From NCBI RefSeq assembly GCF_036010665.1, contig NZ_CP108581.1, positions 3,825,501-3,889,500 of the forward strand: a stretch of DNA of 64,000 bases, given 5' to 3'. How positions within the stretch are numbered: position 1 is the first letter of the stretch; each line of letters starts with the position of its first letter. This document shows positions 8,813 to 18,993 of this stretch, piece after piece. A program made the translations under genes and the position numbers. The stretch is from Microbispora sp. NBC_01189 (GTDB taxonomy: Bacteria > Actinomycetota > Actinomycetes > Streptosporangiales > Streptosporangiaceae). A model generated the notes under the pieces. It saw only the letters and a program-made list of their open reading frames with translations. It had not been told where the DNA came from and did not search any database.

Positions 8813-8845
8813 CGCCGATGAACGAATTTCGACCGCCGGATGAAC
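8813..8845 (-). promoter_or_regulatory. PHO box: three 11-bp direct repeat units
   Basis: Read on the minus strand, three contiguous 11-mers are visible: GTTCATCCGGC (8845-8835), GGTCGAAATTC (8834-8824) and GTTCATCGGCG (8823-8813). The first and third match the actinobacterial PhoP-binding unit (GTTCAYC core); the middle one is degenerate. The position between phoU and senX3-regX3 is the classical site for autoregulation by the phosphate response regulator. Confidence 0.78.
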
Positions 8846-8897
8846 TTTTCCGGAAACGGAAGAGTCGTGCCTGGTCGGACAGGTGGAGGAACCCGAA

Positions 8898-10088
8898 ATG
8901 CCGCCTAGGCTGCTGAATGTGAACGAGTTACTGGCGAGCCTGGCGGCGATGGGCGGATTCGTCCTCGGCTCCTTCGTCATGCTCACGATCCGACGGCAGA
9001 CCTACAAGCCCCCCGAGCCCGACCCGGTGGACGACACCCTGCCTCCGGGCGTGGCGTCGGTGCTGGCCGTGCTGCCCTCCTCGGCGGTCGTGCTCGACCG
9101 CGAGGACCGGGTGCTGCGCGCGAGTTCGGCGGCGCGCGCCTTCGGCCTCGTACGCGGAGAGGCGCTGATGGCCGCCGAACTGCTCGCGCTGGCCCGGAAG
9201 GTGCGCCGGGACGGCGAGATCCGCGAGAGCGAGATCGAGACCGCAGGGCGCAAGTTCGGGCAGGAGTCCACGTCGTTCGCCGTCCGGGTGGCCCCCCTGG
9301 GCTCCCACGGGCAGGTGCTCGTGCTCGCCGAGGACCAGACAGAGCGCCAGCGGGTCGAGGCCGTACGCCGGGACTTCGTCGCCAACGTGAGCCACGAGCT
9401 GAAGACGCCGGTCGGCGCGCTGAGCCTGCTCGCCGAGACCATAGAGGACGCCGCCGACGACCCCGAGGCCGTCAAGAGGTTCTCCGGCCGCATGCAGCAC
9501 GAGGCCGCCCGGCTGACCTACCTGGTGCAGGACCTCATCACGCTGTCGCGGATCCAGGGCGGCGAGCCCATCCCCGCGCCGGAGCAGGTGCCGGTGGACG
9601 AGACCGTCCACGAGGCCATCGACCGGTGCAACACCAAGGCGTCGGCCAAGGACATCACGCTGGTGGCGGGCGGCACCGAGGGGCTCAAGGTCTGGGGCGA
9701 CGAGGAGCTTCTCGTCACCGCACTGCGCAACCTCATCGACAACGCGGTCGCCTACAGCCCCGAGCACACCCGGGTGGTCATCAGCGCCAGACCGGCCGGG
9801 AACGCCGTCGAGGTGAGCGTGAGCGACCAGGGCATCGGCATCCCCGAGAGCGCCCAGGAACGCATCTTCGAGCGGTTCTTCCGCGTCGACGCGGCGAGGT
9901 CGCGGGCCACCGGCGGCACCGGGCTGGGGCTCGCGATAGTCAAACACGTGGCCGGCGCCCACGGGGGCGAGGTCACCGTGTGGAGCAAGGAAGGCTCCGG
10001 ATCCACCTTCACGCTTCGCCTTCCCGCGTTCGGCGGCCAGGCGGTCCCCGTACCAAGCACGACCATCCCCCTGGAGGCCGCTCAATGA
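8898..10088 (+). CDS. senX3: Phosphate-sensing histidine kinase SenX3/PhoR
   Basis: A 396-residue membrane sensor kinase. One clear N-terminal membrane segment (about 10-31) is followed by a PAS-like domain (about 55-145), the HisKA domain with phospho-acceptor in VSHELKTP (His near 166), and HATPase motifs NLIDNAVAYS, DQGIGIP and GGTGLGLAIVKH. It phosphorylates RegX3 under phosphate limitation. ATG 8898 is chosen because GGAGG lies 8 nt upstream. The stop overlaps the regX3 start by 4 nt. Confidence 0.95.
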   Translation: MPPRLLNVNELLASLAAMGGFVLGSFVMLTIRRQTYKPPEPDPVDDTLPPGVASVLAVLPSSAVVLDREDRVLRASSAARAFGLVRGEALMAAELLALARKVRRDGEIRESEIETAGRKFGQESTSFAVRVAPLGSHGQVLVLAEDQTERQRVEAVRRDFVANVSHELKTPVGALSLLAETIEDAADDPEAVKRFSGRMQHEAARLTYLVQDLITLSRIQGGEPIPAPEQVPVDETVHEAIDRCNTKASAKDITLVAGGTEGLKVWGDEELLVTALRNLIDNAVAYSPEHTRVVISARPAGNAVEVSVSDQGIGIPESAQERIFERFFRVDAARSRATGGTGLGLAIVKHVAGAHGGEVTVWSKEGSGSTFTLRLPAFGGQAVPVPSTTIPLEAAQ

Positions 10089-10774
10089 CTCGGGTACTCG
10101 TCGTCGAGGACGAGGAGTCGTTCTCGGACGCCCTGTCGTACATGCTCAGGAAGGAGGGGTTCGAGGTCGCAGTGGCGGCCACCGGCCCCGAGGCCCTGGA
10201 GGCGTTCGACCGCAACGGAGCCGATCTCGTCCTGCTCGACCTGATGCTGCCGGGCCTGCCCGGAACCGAGGTCTGCCGGTCGCTCCGGCAGCGGTCCAAG
10301 GTGCCCGTCATCATGCTGACGGCCAAGGACAGTGAGATCGACAAGGTCGTCGGCCTGGAGCTGGGCGCCGACGACTACGTGACCAAGCCGTTCTCGTCCC
10401 GCGAGCTGGTGGCGCGCATTCGCGCGGTGCTGCGCCGGCAGGGCGACGTCGAGGAGATGGAGTCGGCGGTGCTGACCGGCGGGCCGGTCCGCATGGACGT
10501 CGACCGGCACATCGTGGCCGTGCGCGGCCGGCAGGTGCAGCTTCCGCTCAAGGAGTTCGAGCTGCTGGAGGTGCTGCTGCGCAACGCCGGGCGGGTGCTC
10601 ACCCGCGGCCAGCTGATCGACCGGGTCTGGGGCGCCGACTACGTGGGCGACACCAAGACGCTCGACGTGCACGTCAAGCGGCTGCGGGCCAAGGTCGAGG
10701 CCGACCCGTCCAACCCCCGCTGCATCCTGACCGTACGCGGCCTGGGCTACAAGTTCGACCCCGCCGAGGAGTGA
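10085..10774 (+). CDS. regX3: Phosphate response regulator RegX3/PhoP (OmpR family)
   Basis: A 229-residue OmpR-class regulator. The receiver has the acidic pocket (VVEDEE), phospho-acceptor Asp52 in LLDLMLPG and Lys101 in TKPF; the winged helix ends with DVHVKRLRAKVE and VRGLGYKF. It activates the Pho regulon. Its ATG overlaps the senX3 TGA (ATGA), so the two are coupled. A 13-bp hairpin follows. Confidence 0.96.
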   Translation: MTRVLVVEDEESFSDALSYMLRKEGFEVAVAATGPEALEAFDRNGADLVLLDLMLPGLPGTEVCRSLRQRSKVPVIMLTAKDSEIDKVVGLELGADDYVTKPFSSRELVARIRAVLRRQGDVEEMESAVLTGGPVRMDVDRHIVAVRGRQVQLPLKEFELLEVLLRNAGRVLTRGQLIDRVWGADYVGDTKTLDVHVKRLRAKVEADPSNPRCILTVRGLGYKFDPAEE

Positions 10775-10786
10775 TCCGCGCGGCAT

Positions 10787-10816
10787 GAGCCCCTGTCCGG
10801 CCGCGGACAGGGGCTC
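10787..10816 (+). terminator. Terminator after senX3-regX3
   Basis: A perfect 13-bp stem (10787-10799 with 10804-10816), 4-nt loop, followed by the T-rich stretch TCGTGTTT. It also lies beyond the stop of the convergent lipoprotein gene. Confidence 0.8.
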
Positions 10817-10848
10817 TCGTGTTTCCTCTCAGGGCGCCTTCGGCCCCC

Positions 10849-11469
10849 TCACCCCGCAGGGGCGCTCGGGGTGCCGGAGGGCGCGGCCTGGCTCGCCTCG
10901 GGCAGCGTGGCGTCCGCCGGCGTGGGCGTCGCCTGGGCGGCCGGGGACAGCGTGGCGTACTCGCGGCTGCGGGTGACGACGGGCGCGGTGACGGGGATGT
11001 CACCGGCCTTCTCGAACCGCAGCGTGAGCTGGATGGTCTCGCCGCCGCGCAGCGGCGTCTTCAGCCCCTCGATCGTGACGCCGGGGGTCTTGGCGAGCGT
11101 GCCGGGCTCCACCGCGATGGGGCTCTGCACCTTCACCGAGGTGGCTTTCTGCTCTTCGGGCACGATGCCGACGAGCTGGTCCGCGACCCCCGTGCCGTTC
11201 AGGAGAGTGAGGTGGATCGGCGCCGACCCACCGGCGGCGATCTGCTCGCCGGAGTCCGGCCCGAGGATGAACGCCTGCGGGATCTTGATGCCGTTCATGC
11301 CGTAGGCCTGGCCGGAACCGTCATCGGAGATGAGGACCCCGGCCTCGCCAGGGGCGTACGGCACGTTGGTGTTGGCGTCGAAACCGGCGCCACACGCGGC
11401 CAGCGCAGGGATGGCGGCGGCGAGGAGCGCGGCAACGGCGATCGCCCTGCGACGGCTGCTGCTGGTCAC
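10849..11469 (-). CDS. Secreted lipoprotein, possible PCuAC-like copper-chaperone fold
   Basis: A 206-residue lipoprotein with a basic n-region, hydrophobic core and lipobox PALAAC (acylated Cys near residue 25). The mature part is a beta-rich domain including PLRGGETIQLTLRFEKAG, which resembles the end of PCu(A)C-type domains; the conserved His/Met copper ligands are not obvious, so metal binding is uncertain. The C-terminal 35 residues are a Pro/Ala/Thr tail. It is convergent with regX3. Confidence 0.75.
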   Translation of the reverse strand: MTSSSRRRAIAVAALLAAAIPALAACGAGFDANTNVPYAPGEAGVLISDDGSGQAYGMNGIKIPQAFILGPDSGEQIAAGGSAPIHLTLLNGTGVADQLVGIVPEEQKATSVKVQSPIAVEPGTLAKTPGVTIEGLKTPLRGGETIQLTLRFEKAGDIPVTAPVVTRSREYATLSPAAQATPTPADATLPEASQAAPSGTPSAPAG

Positions 11470-11725
11470 GGTTCGAGGTCTCCTTGGTACGCACGTGTAT
11501 GGGCAGCAATCACCTTATCCGCGCCGCTCCCCGGTCCGGCGTCGGCTCCCGCCCGAGACCCGTAGCACCGCAGGTCACCCCTTGTGTAACACCGGCCGAT
11601 TCACAGAGTGGATAGCTTGTCAAGCCCCAAAACGAGGCTTTGACCTGCAGTTATGTTTCTTTCACTGTTCCGGGAGGCGGTAACCGCGTGGTACTCTGGA
11701 GTACAGCGGAAGGGGTACTCGTCAC

Positions 11726-12208
11726 ATGACTTTCCAGGTCGGCGACACTGTCGTCTACCCCCACCATGGGGCTGCTCGGATCGATGCCATTACGACCCGA
11801 ACCATCAAGGGTGAGGAAAAGACCTACCTGGTGCTCAAGGTCGACAAGGGCGACCTGACCGTACAGGTACCAGCAGAGAACGCCGAGCTCGTCGGGGTGC
11901 GCGACGTCGTCGGCCAAGAAGGACTCGAGCGGGTCTTCGACGTGCTGCGCATGCCGCACACGGAGGAGCCCACCAACTGGTCCCGCCGCTACAAGGCCAA
12001 CCTTGAGAAGCTGGCGTCGGGAGACGTCAACAAGGTGGCCGAAGTCGTGCGCGACCTGTGGCGGCGCGACAAGGAGCGCGGCCTGTCCGCCGGTGAGAAG
12101 CGCATGCTCGCCAAGGCGCGCCAGATCCTCGTCAGCGAGCTCGCGCTGGCCGAGAAGACCAACGAGGACAAGGCCGAGGCCCTGCTCGACGAGGTGCTCA
12201 ACTCCTGA
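11726..12208 (+). CDS. carD: CarD family RNA polymerase-binding regulator
   Basis: A 160-residue CarD. The N-terminal RNA-polymerase interaction domain ([17 protein letters not shown] at the start) is followed by a helical DNA-binding domain that contains the conserved Trp region ([14 protein letters not shown]). It stabilises open promoter complexes, particularly at rRNA promoters, and is essential in mycobacteria. The start is preceded by GGAAGGGG. A TACTC/GAGTA dyad lies about 20-35 nt upstream. The next gene, ispF, follows after 2 bp. Confidence 0.96.
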   Translation: MTFQVGDTVVYPHHGAARIDAITTRTIKGEEKTYLVLKVDKGDLTVQVPAENAELVGVRDVVGQEGLERVFDVLRMPHTEEPTNWSRRYKANLEKLASGDVNKVAEVVRDLWRRDKERGLSAGEKRMLAKARQILVSELALAEKTNEDKAEALLDEVLNS

Positions 12209-12210
12209 AC

Positions 12211-12684
12211 ATGACATTCCCAAGGGTGGGCGTCGGTGTCGACGTCCACCCTTTCGCATCTGGAAGAGATCTTCACCTCGCCGGGCTGTTCTGGCCGGGC
12301 GAGACCGGGCTGGCCGGTCACTCGGACGGTGACGCGGCCGCCCACGCGTGCTGTGACGCGCTGCTGTCGGCGGCCGGGCTCGGAGACGTCGGCGCGCTCT
12401 TCGGGACCGCAGACCCCCGCTGGGCCGGCGCCGCGGGCGTCACGCTCCTGGAGGAGGCCGCGCGGCAGGTGCGGGCGGCCGGTTTCGAGATCGGCAATCT
12501 GGCGGTGCAGATCATCGGGAACCGGCCGAAGGTCGCCCCCCGCCGCGCGGAGGCGGAGAAGGCCCTCGGGGCCGCCGCGGGGGCGCAGGTGAGCGTCAGC
12601 GCCACCACGACCGACGGTCTCGGGCTCACGGGCCGGGGCGAAGGCGTCGCGGCCATCGCGACCGCTCTCATCGTGCCGACGTGA
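12211..12684 (+). CDS. ispF: 2-C-methyl-D-erythritol 2,4-cyclodiphosphate synthase
   Basis: Forms MEcPP in the MEP isoprenoid pathway. The 157-residue protein carries the zinc ligands DVH (Asp11, His13) and HSDGD (His37), and the terminal [14 protein letters not shown] motif. It starts 2 bp after the carD stop, so it is in the same transcript. The usual ispD partner is not found between carD and ispF or elsewhere in the window. Confidence 0.96.
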   Translation: MTFPRVGVGVDVHPFASGRDLHLAGLFWPGETGLAGHSDGDAAAHACCDALLSAAGLGDVGALFGTADPRWAGAAGVTLLEEAARQVRAAGFEIGNLAVQIIGNRPKVAPRRAEAEKALGAAAGAQVSVSATTTDGLGLTGRGEGVAAIATALIVPT

Positions 12685-12745
12685 ATGTCCCGTTCCAATC
12701 GGACATGCCAACCTGATTGAGACCCGGCGCGTCTCACTATCACGT

Positions 12746-12795
12746 GGGCGGCGGCACGAACCAGGCGCGGAGTCGAGCCGCCGCCCTCTTTTTTC
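12746..12795 (+). terminator. Rho-independent terminator of carD-ispF
   Basis: A 10-bp GC stem (12746-12755 with 12777-12786) is followed directly by a run rich in T (CTTTTTTC), one of the few classical intrinsic terminators with a U-tract in the window. Confidence 0.8.
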
Positions 12796-12875
12796 TTTCG
12801 TGGGATGCATATTCCCGTCCCATGGGGTAGCCCACAGTTCGAGGATGAAAGGGTCACCCTCAACGGGAGGTCGAT

Positions 12876-13145
12876 ATGACAATCGAGTCCATTCTCGGCG
12901 CTATCATCATCGGCGCGATCATCGGCGCTGTGGGCCGTCTGCTCCTGCCGGGGCGGCAGCCGATCGGCTGGGTCCTGACGATCGTCGTCGGCATCGTCGC
13001 GGCCCTCATCGGTACCGCGATCGCCCAGGTGATGGGCGTCGACACGACGCCGGGCATCGACTGGATCGAGCTCGTCATGCAGGTCGTACTGGCCGTCGTC
13101 GGTGTCGGCATCGTTGCCGGCCTGAAGCGAGGGTCGCGGGTGTAA
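12876..13145 (+). CDS. GlsB/YeaQ/YmgE family membrane protein
   Basis: An 89-residue protein with three hydrophobic glycine-rich segments (about 5-22, 28-48 and 65-85), matching the transglycosylase-associated (YeaQ/YmgE) family of stress-linked small membrane proteins. The signature GAIIGAVGRLLLPGRQ is present. CGGGAGG lies 7 nt before the ATG. Function in the family is not well established. Confidence 0.9.
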   Translation: MTIESILGAIIIGAIIGAVGRLLLPGRQPIGWVLTIVVGIVAALIGTAIAQVMGVDTTPGIDWIELVMQVVLAVVGVGIVAGLKRGSRV

Positions 13146-13183
13146 GGCACTCGCAAGGTAGGGCGGCTCCCGCCCCAATCAAC

Positions 13184-13225
13184 GGTGCAGGCCCGTCCGG
13201 CTCCCCAGCCGGGCGGGCCTGCACC
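13184..13225. terminator. Long bidirectional terminator hairpin
   Basis: A 19-bp stem with one G-T wobble (13184-13202 with 13207-13225) and a CCCC loop, between the convergent YeaQ-like and DUF2637 genes. Confidence 0.8.
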
Positions 13226-13353
13226 GCGTTCGCGCCTGGCCGGCCCACTCCACTCCACGCCGACGGCGGGGACCCGCCGCCCGGGCCTGTCCTGTTGGGT
13301 ACGACCCGTCCGCTGCCCCTGCGGGTCCACGTGACCCCCTACGCGGCGCCCCG

Positions 13354-15081
13354 TCAGGCGGGCGGGCGGGGGGTGCTGCGCATCCGGCCTGACGGCGGTG
13401 CCAGGGGCACGGACTCTCCGCCGTTCTCAGCGTTCTCAGCGTCCTCAGCGGCCTCCTGCGCCGAGGCCTGCTCGCCCTCGGCGACGTACGGGTCGTGCCG
13501 TCCGGCCTGCTCGTCCGGTTCGGCGCAGTCCGCCGCGTGCGCGGGGTCGGGGACGTCGCGGATGGTGCGGAGAGGCTGGGTGTCGATGCCCGCCTCGTCC
13601 TGCGCGTCGTCCACCTGTGCGTCGTCCGCCTGCGGGTCGTCCGCGACGTCGTCCGGCTCCGGAGCCTCCTCCGCCGGCTTCGGCCGTGGATGCACGAGGA
13701 CGTCGCCGGTGTGGGGCCGGACGAGATCACCCCAGCGCACCGGCCGGTTCCGCCGGGGCGGAGTCTCCTGCACGGCCGGACCAGGGCTCGCTGGGCCTTC
13801 GGTGCTCGCGAGGCTCTCAGTGCTCTCGGGGCTCTCGGGACCTGCGGCAGCCTCGGCGGAGCCGGTGACGGCCGCGTCGAGCTGCCCGGGTGTCTCGTCG
13901 GTGACGGGCTCCGGCGCGGGCACGGCCGCCACGGCCGTCTCATCAGACGATGCGTGCCGAGCCGGCTCCGTCCTCCCCGCGTCGGTCTGCTCAGTGGTCT
14001 GCTCAGTGGTCTGCTCTGTGATCTGTTCTGCGGCCTGCTCGGTGACCTTCTCGGCGGGCCCCTCCACGGGAAGCTCCGTAACGGCAGGCGTCGGGGGCGC
14101 CGCCGTCGGGGGCACGACCGCCAGGGCCTCGGGGTCGTCCCGGTCCTCGGCGGCCTCGGCCTCGGACACCGTCCCGCCGGGGACCGCCTCGGGAGACAGC
14201 CGTACGCCGTCCTCGTCGGTGTCAGGAGTGGCGGTGTCAGGAGTGGCGGTGTCAGGGGTGGCGGCGCCGGGCTCGGCGGCGTGGGGCCCGGTCGTGACGC
14301 CGTCCGCCGGAGCGATGGCCGGCAGGGGCGGGGCGTACTCGGGTGGTGCGACCGTTTCGGCGACCGGGCTGACCGGCAGCGGGGGGACGTAGCCGGGCGG
14401 CGCCACGGCCTCGGGTGCGGGCTGCAGCGAGGCGGCATGCTCCTCGGCGGGGGGATGCGGGGGAGTGCGCCGTTCCCCGCGGACGGTGGGATAGGGGGCG
14501 GTGGCGGCGGGCAGGGGGGCGCGCCTGCTCATGGGCTCGCCGTCGAACGGCAGGAGGTCCTCGTCGGAGTCGCCGTCCAGGTCGCCGTCCAGATCCAGGT
14601 CGGCCCTGGTGGTCCGCACGTGCTTCAGCAGGAGAAGCAGCAACCACAGCCCGACGGTGAGCATCACCCAGGGCAGGAGCGCGACGACGAGCGTGGCGTC
14701 CTCAAGATCGAAGGAGACGCCCATGGCGGCCGAGGCGTTCGCGGCGGCGGCGGACGCGAGGAGGACCAGCAGGACTAAGCCCGCCTGCACCCGCACCAGG
14801 AGACGCGCTCCCCGCAGCAGGGGCACGCTGACCAGGGCGACGATCAGCAGGATGTCGAACGCGGCGGGATAGAGGTAGGCGAGGCGGGGCTCGGCGCGTC
14901 CGGAGACGGCCAGGCCCCGTAGATCCTCGAAGGAGAGCGCGCAGGCGACTGCTGCGAGCATCGCGAGGGCTGCGCCCGCGAGCCCGACGGCGAGGCGGCG
15001 CAGCACCAGCGGGATTCCGGAAGGGGTGTTTCGGGACGGGCGGGAGGCCCTGCCTGCCGCGCCGGGGGGAGTCACGTCCAT
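13354..15081 (-). CDS. DUF2637 membrane protein with long disordered C-terminal tail
   Basis: A 575-residue protein. Residues about 30-165 carry four hydrophobic segments with the DUF2637 look (ALSFEDLRGLA, YPAAFDILLIVALVSVPLLR), a family related to SpdB-type spread proteins of actinobacterial plasmids. The rest (about 175-575) is acidic, Pro/Glu/Ala/Thr-rich and apparently disordered, with short tandem repeats (ATPDT three times; TEQT three times). The chosen ATG (15081) begins MDVTPPG; an upstream in-frame start would add 15 residues. Role unknown. Confidence 0.75.
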   Translation of the reverse strand: MDVTPPGAAGRASRPSRNTPSGIPLVLRRLAVGLAGAALAMLAAVACALSFEDLRGLAVSGRAEPRLAYLYPAAFDILLIVALVSVPLLRGARLLVRVQAGLVLLVLLASAAAANASAAMGVSFDLEDATLVVALLPWVMLTVGLWLLLLLLKHVRTTRADLDLDGDLDGDSDEDLLPFDGEPMSRRAPLPAATAPYPTVRGERRTPPHPPAEEHAASLQPAPEAVAPPGYVPPLPVSPVAETVAPPEYAPPLPAIAPADGVTTGPHAAEPGAATPDTATPDTATPDTDEDGVRLSPEAVPGGTVSEAEAAEDRDDPEALAVVPPTAAPPTPAVTELPVEGPAEKVTEQAAEQITEQTTEQTTEQTDAGRTEPARHASSDETAVAAVPAPEPVTDETPGQLDAAVTGSAEAAAGPESPESTESLASTEGPASPGPAVQETPPRRNRPVRWGDLVRPHTGDVLVHPRPKPAEEAPEPDDVADDPQADDAQVDDAQDEAGIDTQPLRTIRDVPDPAHAADCAEPDEQAGRHDPYVAEGEQASAQEAAEDAENAENGGESVPLAPPSGRMRSTPRPPA

Positions 15082-15405
15082 GGCGTCTTCGAGCCTAACG
15101 GAATCGGACCAGCGGGTTGATCGCACTGGGGCGCCGGCCCGCTTCGTGTCGTGACGGCGTGCCGTGTGAAGGGTCTGGCTCTGCCCGCGGGTCCCGGGAG
15201 GCTTCCGGTGCGCGGCCCTCGACGCGGCTCCGGCGGCCGGGACGGACCCGAGGTATTCGGCGGGGCCACGATTCGATCAATACCGGCTTTGCTGCGGCTT
15301 AAATCGGGACTTATGTGACGTATGTTTCACTACTCGGCCAGGCGGCGGCATTCACCGGCGCCCAAGTAGCCCTGTGCTGTGGCGTCAGGCGTTAGCCTAG
15401 CCTTC
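15082..15405. other. Intergenic region between divergent DUF2637 and cysS
   Basis: About 320 bp without a convincing gene. It should hold both divergent promoters: TAGGCT on the minus strand at 15097-15092 and TAGCCT on the plus strand at 15393-15398. An AT-richer patch at 15270-15330 stands out. No T-box or other riboswitch structure is recognised. Confidence 0.5.
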
Positions 15406-16800
<1,395 letters not shown>

Positions 16801-16822
16801 ACGTGGCCCTACCCTAGAGACC

Positions 16823-17779
16823 ATGGCGGGTAGGGCTTCAGGGAAGCCGTCGAAGAAGCAGGGGTCGGCGAAGGGCTCCGGTGGCAAGGTTCGTCGCTCC
16901 CTGGAGGGCAGGGGAGCGACGCCGCCGGCGGAGATGCGGCACTGGTACAAGGACAAGGCCCGCGCCGAGCGGATCGAGCGGGAGTCCCGGGGCGGCGCCT
17001 CGTCGTCCCGCACGCCGAGCCGTACGCGCAGGGACGACGCTCCCGAGGTGATCGGCGGGCGCAACCCGGTGGTCGAGGCGCTGCGGGCCGGCGTTCCCGC
17101 GAGCGTGCTGTACGTGGCGCTGCGGATCGACAGCGACGACCGGGTCCGCGAGGCCATCAAGATCGCGGCCGACCGCGGGATCGCGCTGCTGGAGGTCGGC
17201 CGCGACAGGCTCGACCGGCTGACCGAGAGCACGGGCCACCAGGGTGTCGGGCTGCAGATCCCGCCGTACGAGTACGCGCATCCCGAGCGGCTCGTGGAGC
17301 TGGCCAGGGACGCGGCGGAGGTGCCGCTGATCGTCGCTCTGGACAGCGTGACCGACCCCCGCAACCTCGGCGCCATCGCGCGTTCCGCGACCGCCTTCGG
17401 CGCGCACGGGCTGCTCGTCCCGTCCCGCCGCTCCGCGGGTGTCAGCGCGGGCGCCTGGAAGACCTCGGCGGGCACCCTCGCTACCCTGCCCGTCGCCCGC
17501 GCCTCGAACCTCACCCAGACGCTCCAGGCGTACCGGGAGGAGGGCCTTTTCGTGGTCGGCCTCGACGGCACCGCCACCGTGGACATCGCCGACGTCGAGC
17601 TGGCCTCCGAGCCGCTCGTCGTGGTCGTCGGCTCGGAGGGCAAGGGCCTGTCGCGCCTGGTCAGGGAGTCGTGCGACCAGATCGCCCGCATCCCCATGAA
17701 CGCCGCCGCCGAGTCCCTGAACGCCGGCGTGGCCGCCGGGATCGCCCTCTACGAGGTCGCCCGCCACCGCCGCCGGTGA
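16823..17779 (+). CDS. rlmB: 23S rRNA (guanosine-2'-O)-methyltransferase RlmB (TrmH/SpoU family)
   Basis: A 318-residue SPOUT methyltransferase that methylates the ribose of a 23S rRNA guanosine. Residues 1-75 are a basic, probably disordered extension common in actinobacterial homologues. The substrate-binding domain begins at VIGGRNPVVEALR. SPOUT motifs 1-3 are DSVTDPRNLGAIARSA, LVVVVGSEGKGLSRL and IPMNAAAESLNAGVAAGIAL. TACCCT (16810-16815) ends 7 nt before the ATG. Confidence 0.94.
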   Translation: MAGRASGKPSKKQGSAKGSGGKVRRSLEGRGATPPAEMRHWYKDKARAERIERESRGGASSSRTPSRTRRDDAPEVIGGRNPVVEALRAGVPASVLYVALRIDSDDRVREAIKIAADRGIALLEVGRDRLDRLTESTGHQGVGLQIPPYEYAHPERLVELARDAAEVPLIVALDSVTDPRNLGAIARSATAFGAHGLLVPSRRSAGVSAGAWKTSAGTLATLPVARASNLTQTLQAYREEGLFVVGLDGTATVDIADVELASEPLVVVVGSEGKGLSRLVRESCDQIARIPMNAAAESLNAGVAAGIALYEVARHRRR

Positions 17780-17830
17780 TTCCGCCGTGACGGTACGGCC
17801 CCCGGCCCACTAAACTCGTCTGGGTAGCAG

Positions 17831-17903
17831 GCCGCCTTAGCTCAATCGGCAGAGCATCTGTCTTGTAAACAGAAGGTCTGGGGTTCGATTCCCCAAGGCG
17901 GCT
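17831..17903 (+). tRNA. tRNA-Thr (anticodon TGT)
   Basis: A 73-nt cloverleaf. The acceptor stem GCCGCCT pairs with AGGCGGC and is followed by discriminator T. The D-arm (GCTC...GAGC), anticodon loop CTTGTAA with TGT, and T-arm (GGGGTTCGATTCCCC) all fold. CCA is not encoded. It serves as the integration site of the element that follows. Confidence 0.95.
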
Positions 17904-17952
17904 CTCGTACGACAGGCCCCTGACCAGGTGATTCCCGGTCAGGGGCTTTGTG
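17862..17952 (+). repeat. attL: left 91-bp direct repeat (tRNA 3' half plus terminator)
   Basis: It matches 20959-21049 with six mismatches (about 93% identity) at a constant offset of 3097. It begins at the anticodon loop (CTTGTAAACAGA) and runs through the T-arm, acceptor stem and terminator hairpin. The duplication restores the tRNA 3' end after integration. Confidence 0.88.
17916..17946 (+). terminator. tRNA-Thr terminator
   Basis: A 10-bp stem GCCCCTGACC (17916-17925) with GGTCAGGGGC (17937-17946) and an 11-nt loop, followed by TTTG. A near-identical copy lies at the right end of the element, about 21013-21043. Confidence 0.8.
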
Positions 17953-17962
17953 CTTTCGCGGC

Positions 17963-18943
17963 TCATCCGGTCTCTTCGGCGTCGTCGGGAGCCACCCTGG
18001 GAGCCACCCGCTTTCGTTGCCCCAGCAGAGCGCCGGAAATGGCCTCCGTCGCCGCCCGCCGGTCACCCTCCATGAGATGCCCGTAGACGTCTTTGGTGAT
18101 CGCGACGCTGGCGTGCCCGAGGACTTCGGAGACCACGTGCAACGGGGTCCCCTGGTCGAGCATGATCGAAGCTCCGGAGTGGCGGAGTTCGTGTGGGTGC
18201 CAGTGGCCCAGGCCCGCGCTCTTGGTCAGGCGCGAGAAGACGTGAGAGAAGTTGTCCGGATCGGACGGACGGCCCGACGAGGTGGGGAAGATCAGGCCGT
18301 GTTCCCGCCATGCGTCGCCGGCCTTCAACCGTGCGGCGTTGCACTTGGCCCGGTGCGCCTTGAGCGTGTCGACCAGTTCGGAGGTCAGCGCCAGTGTCCG
18401 GCGTGACTTCGGAGTCTTACCTCGCTGATCACGATCTTCGTCCTGGTCTCGGCGTTCGCGTCCCGGTTCTTGAGCCGCTTCACGGCGTGGGTGATCCGGA
18501 GCGTTTTCGCTTCGGGATCGAACGCGTCCCACATCAATCCCAGGGCTTCCCCGCGCCGCAGCCCGAAGACGAGCGAGAGAAGGACCACCAGGCCGAGGCG
18601 ATGTTCGGCGACCGCGTCGAGGAGCGTGTGCGCCTGATCGATTGTGAGCGTCCGCCCCTCTGACTGCCGAATACGAGGAGGCAGCGAGAGCGCCGCGACG
18701 TTCTGCACGATCAGCCCCTCACGCTCTGCCTGGCTCAGCGCCTTCCGGAGTACGGCCCGCATGTTGCGGATGCTGTTGCCCTTGTAGCCCCTTTCGAATC
18801 CGCTTGCCGTCCGGCCCGTAGCCGAGCGCAATCGCCCCACGCCACCGATCGCCGTCCTTATAAATGGAATCCTCGTTCTGCCCGGGTTCGACGTAATTCG
18901 GTGTCCTGGAGGACCGGATTCGGGGTCTGGCCTGCGAGGACAT
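17963..18943 (-). pseudogene. Tyrosine-recombinase integrase, frameshifted and internally deleted
   Basis: Three fragments in different frames together resemble a phage/ICE integrase. The N-terminal arm-binding piece (SIYKDGDRWRGAIALGYG) is at about 18943-18790, the core (NSIRNMRAVLRKALSQAERE, VFGLRRGEALGL) at about 18800-18420, and the catalytic C-terminus (HPHELRHSG, EVLGHASVAITKDVYGHL) at about 18450-17963. All of the catalytic Arg, His-x-x-Arg, His and Tyr positions are still visible. The reading frame is broken at least twice, and most of the SAM-like core-binding domain between the first two pieces is missing. It abuts attL as expected for the integrase of this element. Confidence 0.85.
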
Positions 18944-18993
18944 GGGTTTGGCAGCCTGGAGGGCGTTTCTCTAGGCGGCGATGTTCCTGCTGG

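Noticed and set aside
15082..15405. Possible T-box or other riboswitch upstream of cysS
   Set aside because: No T-box sequence, no specifier stem and no terminator/antiterminator; a leaderless-type promoter ends 7 nt before the start.
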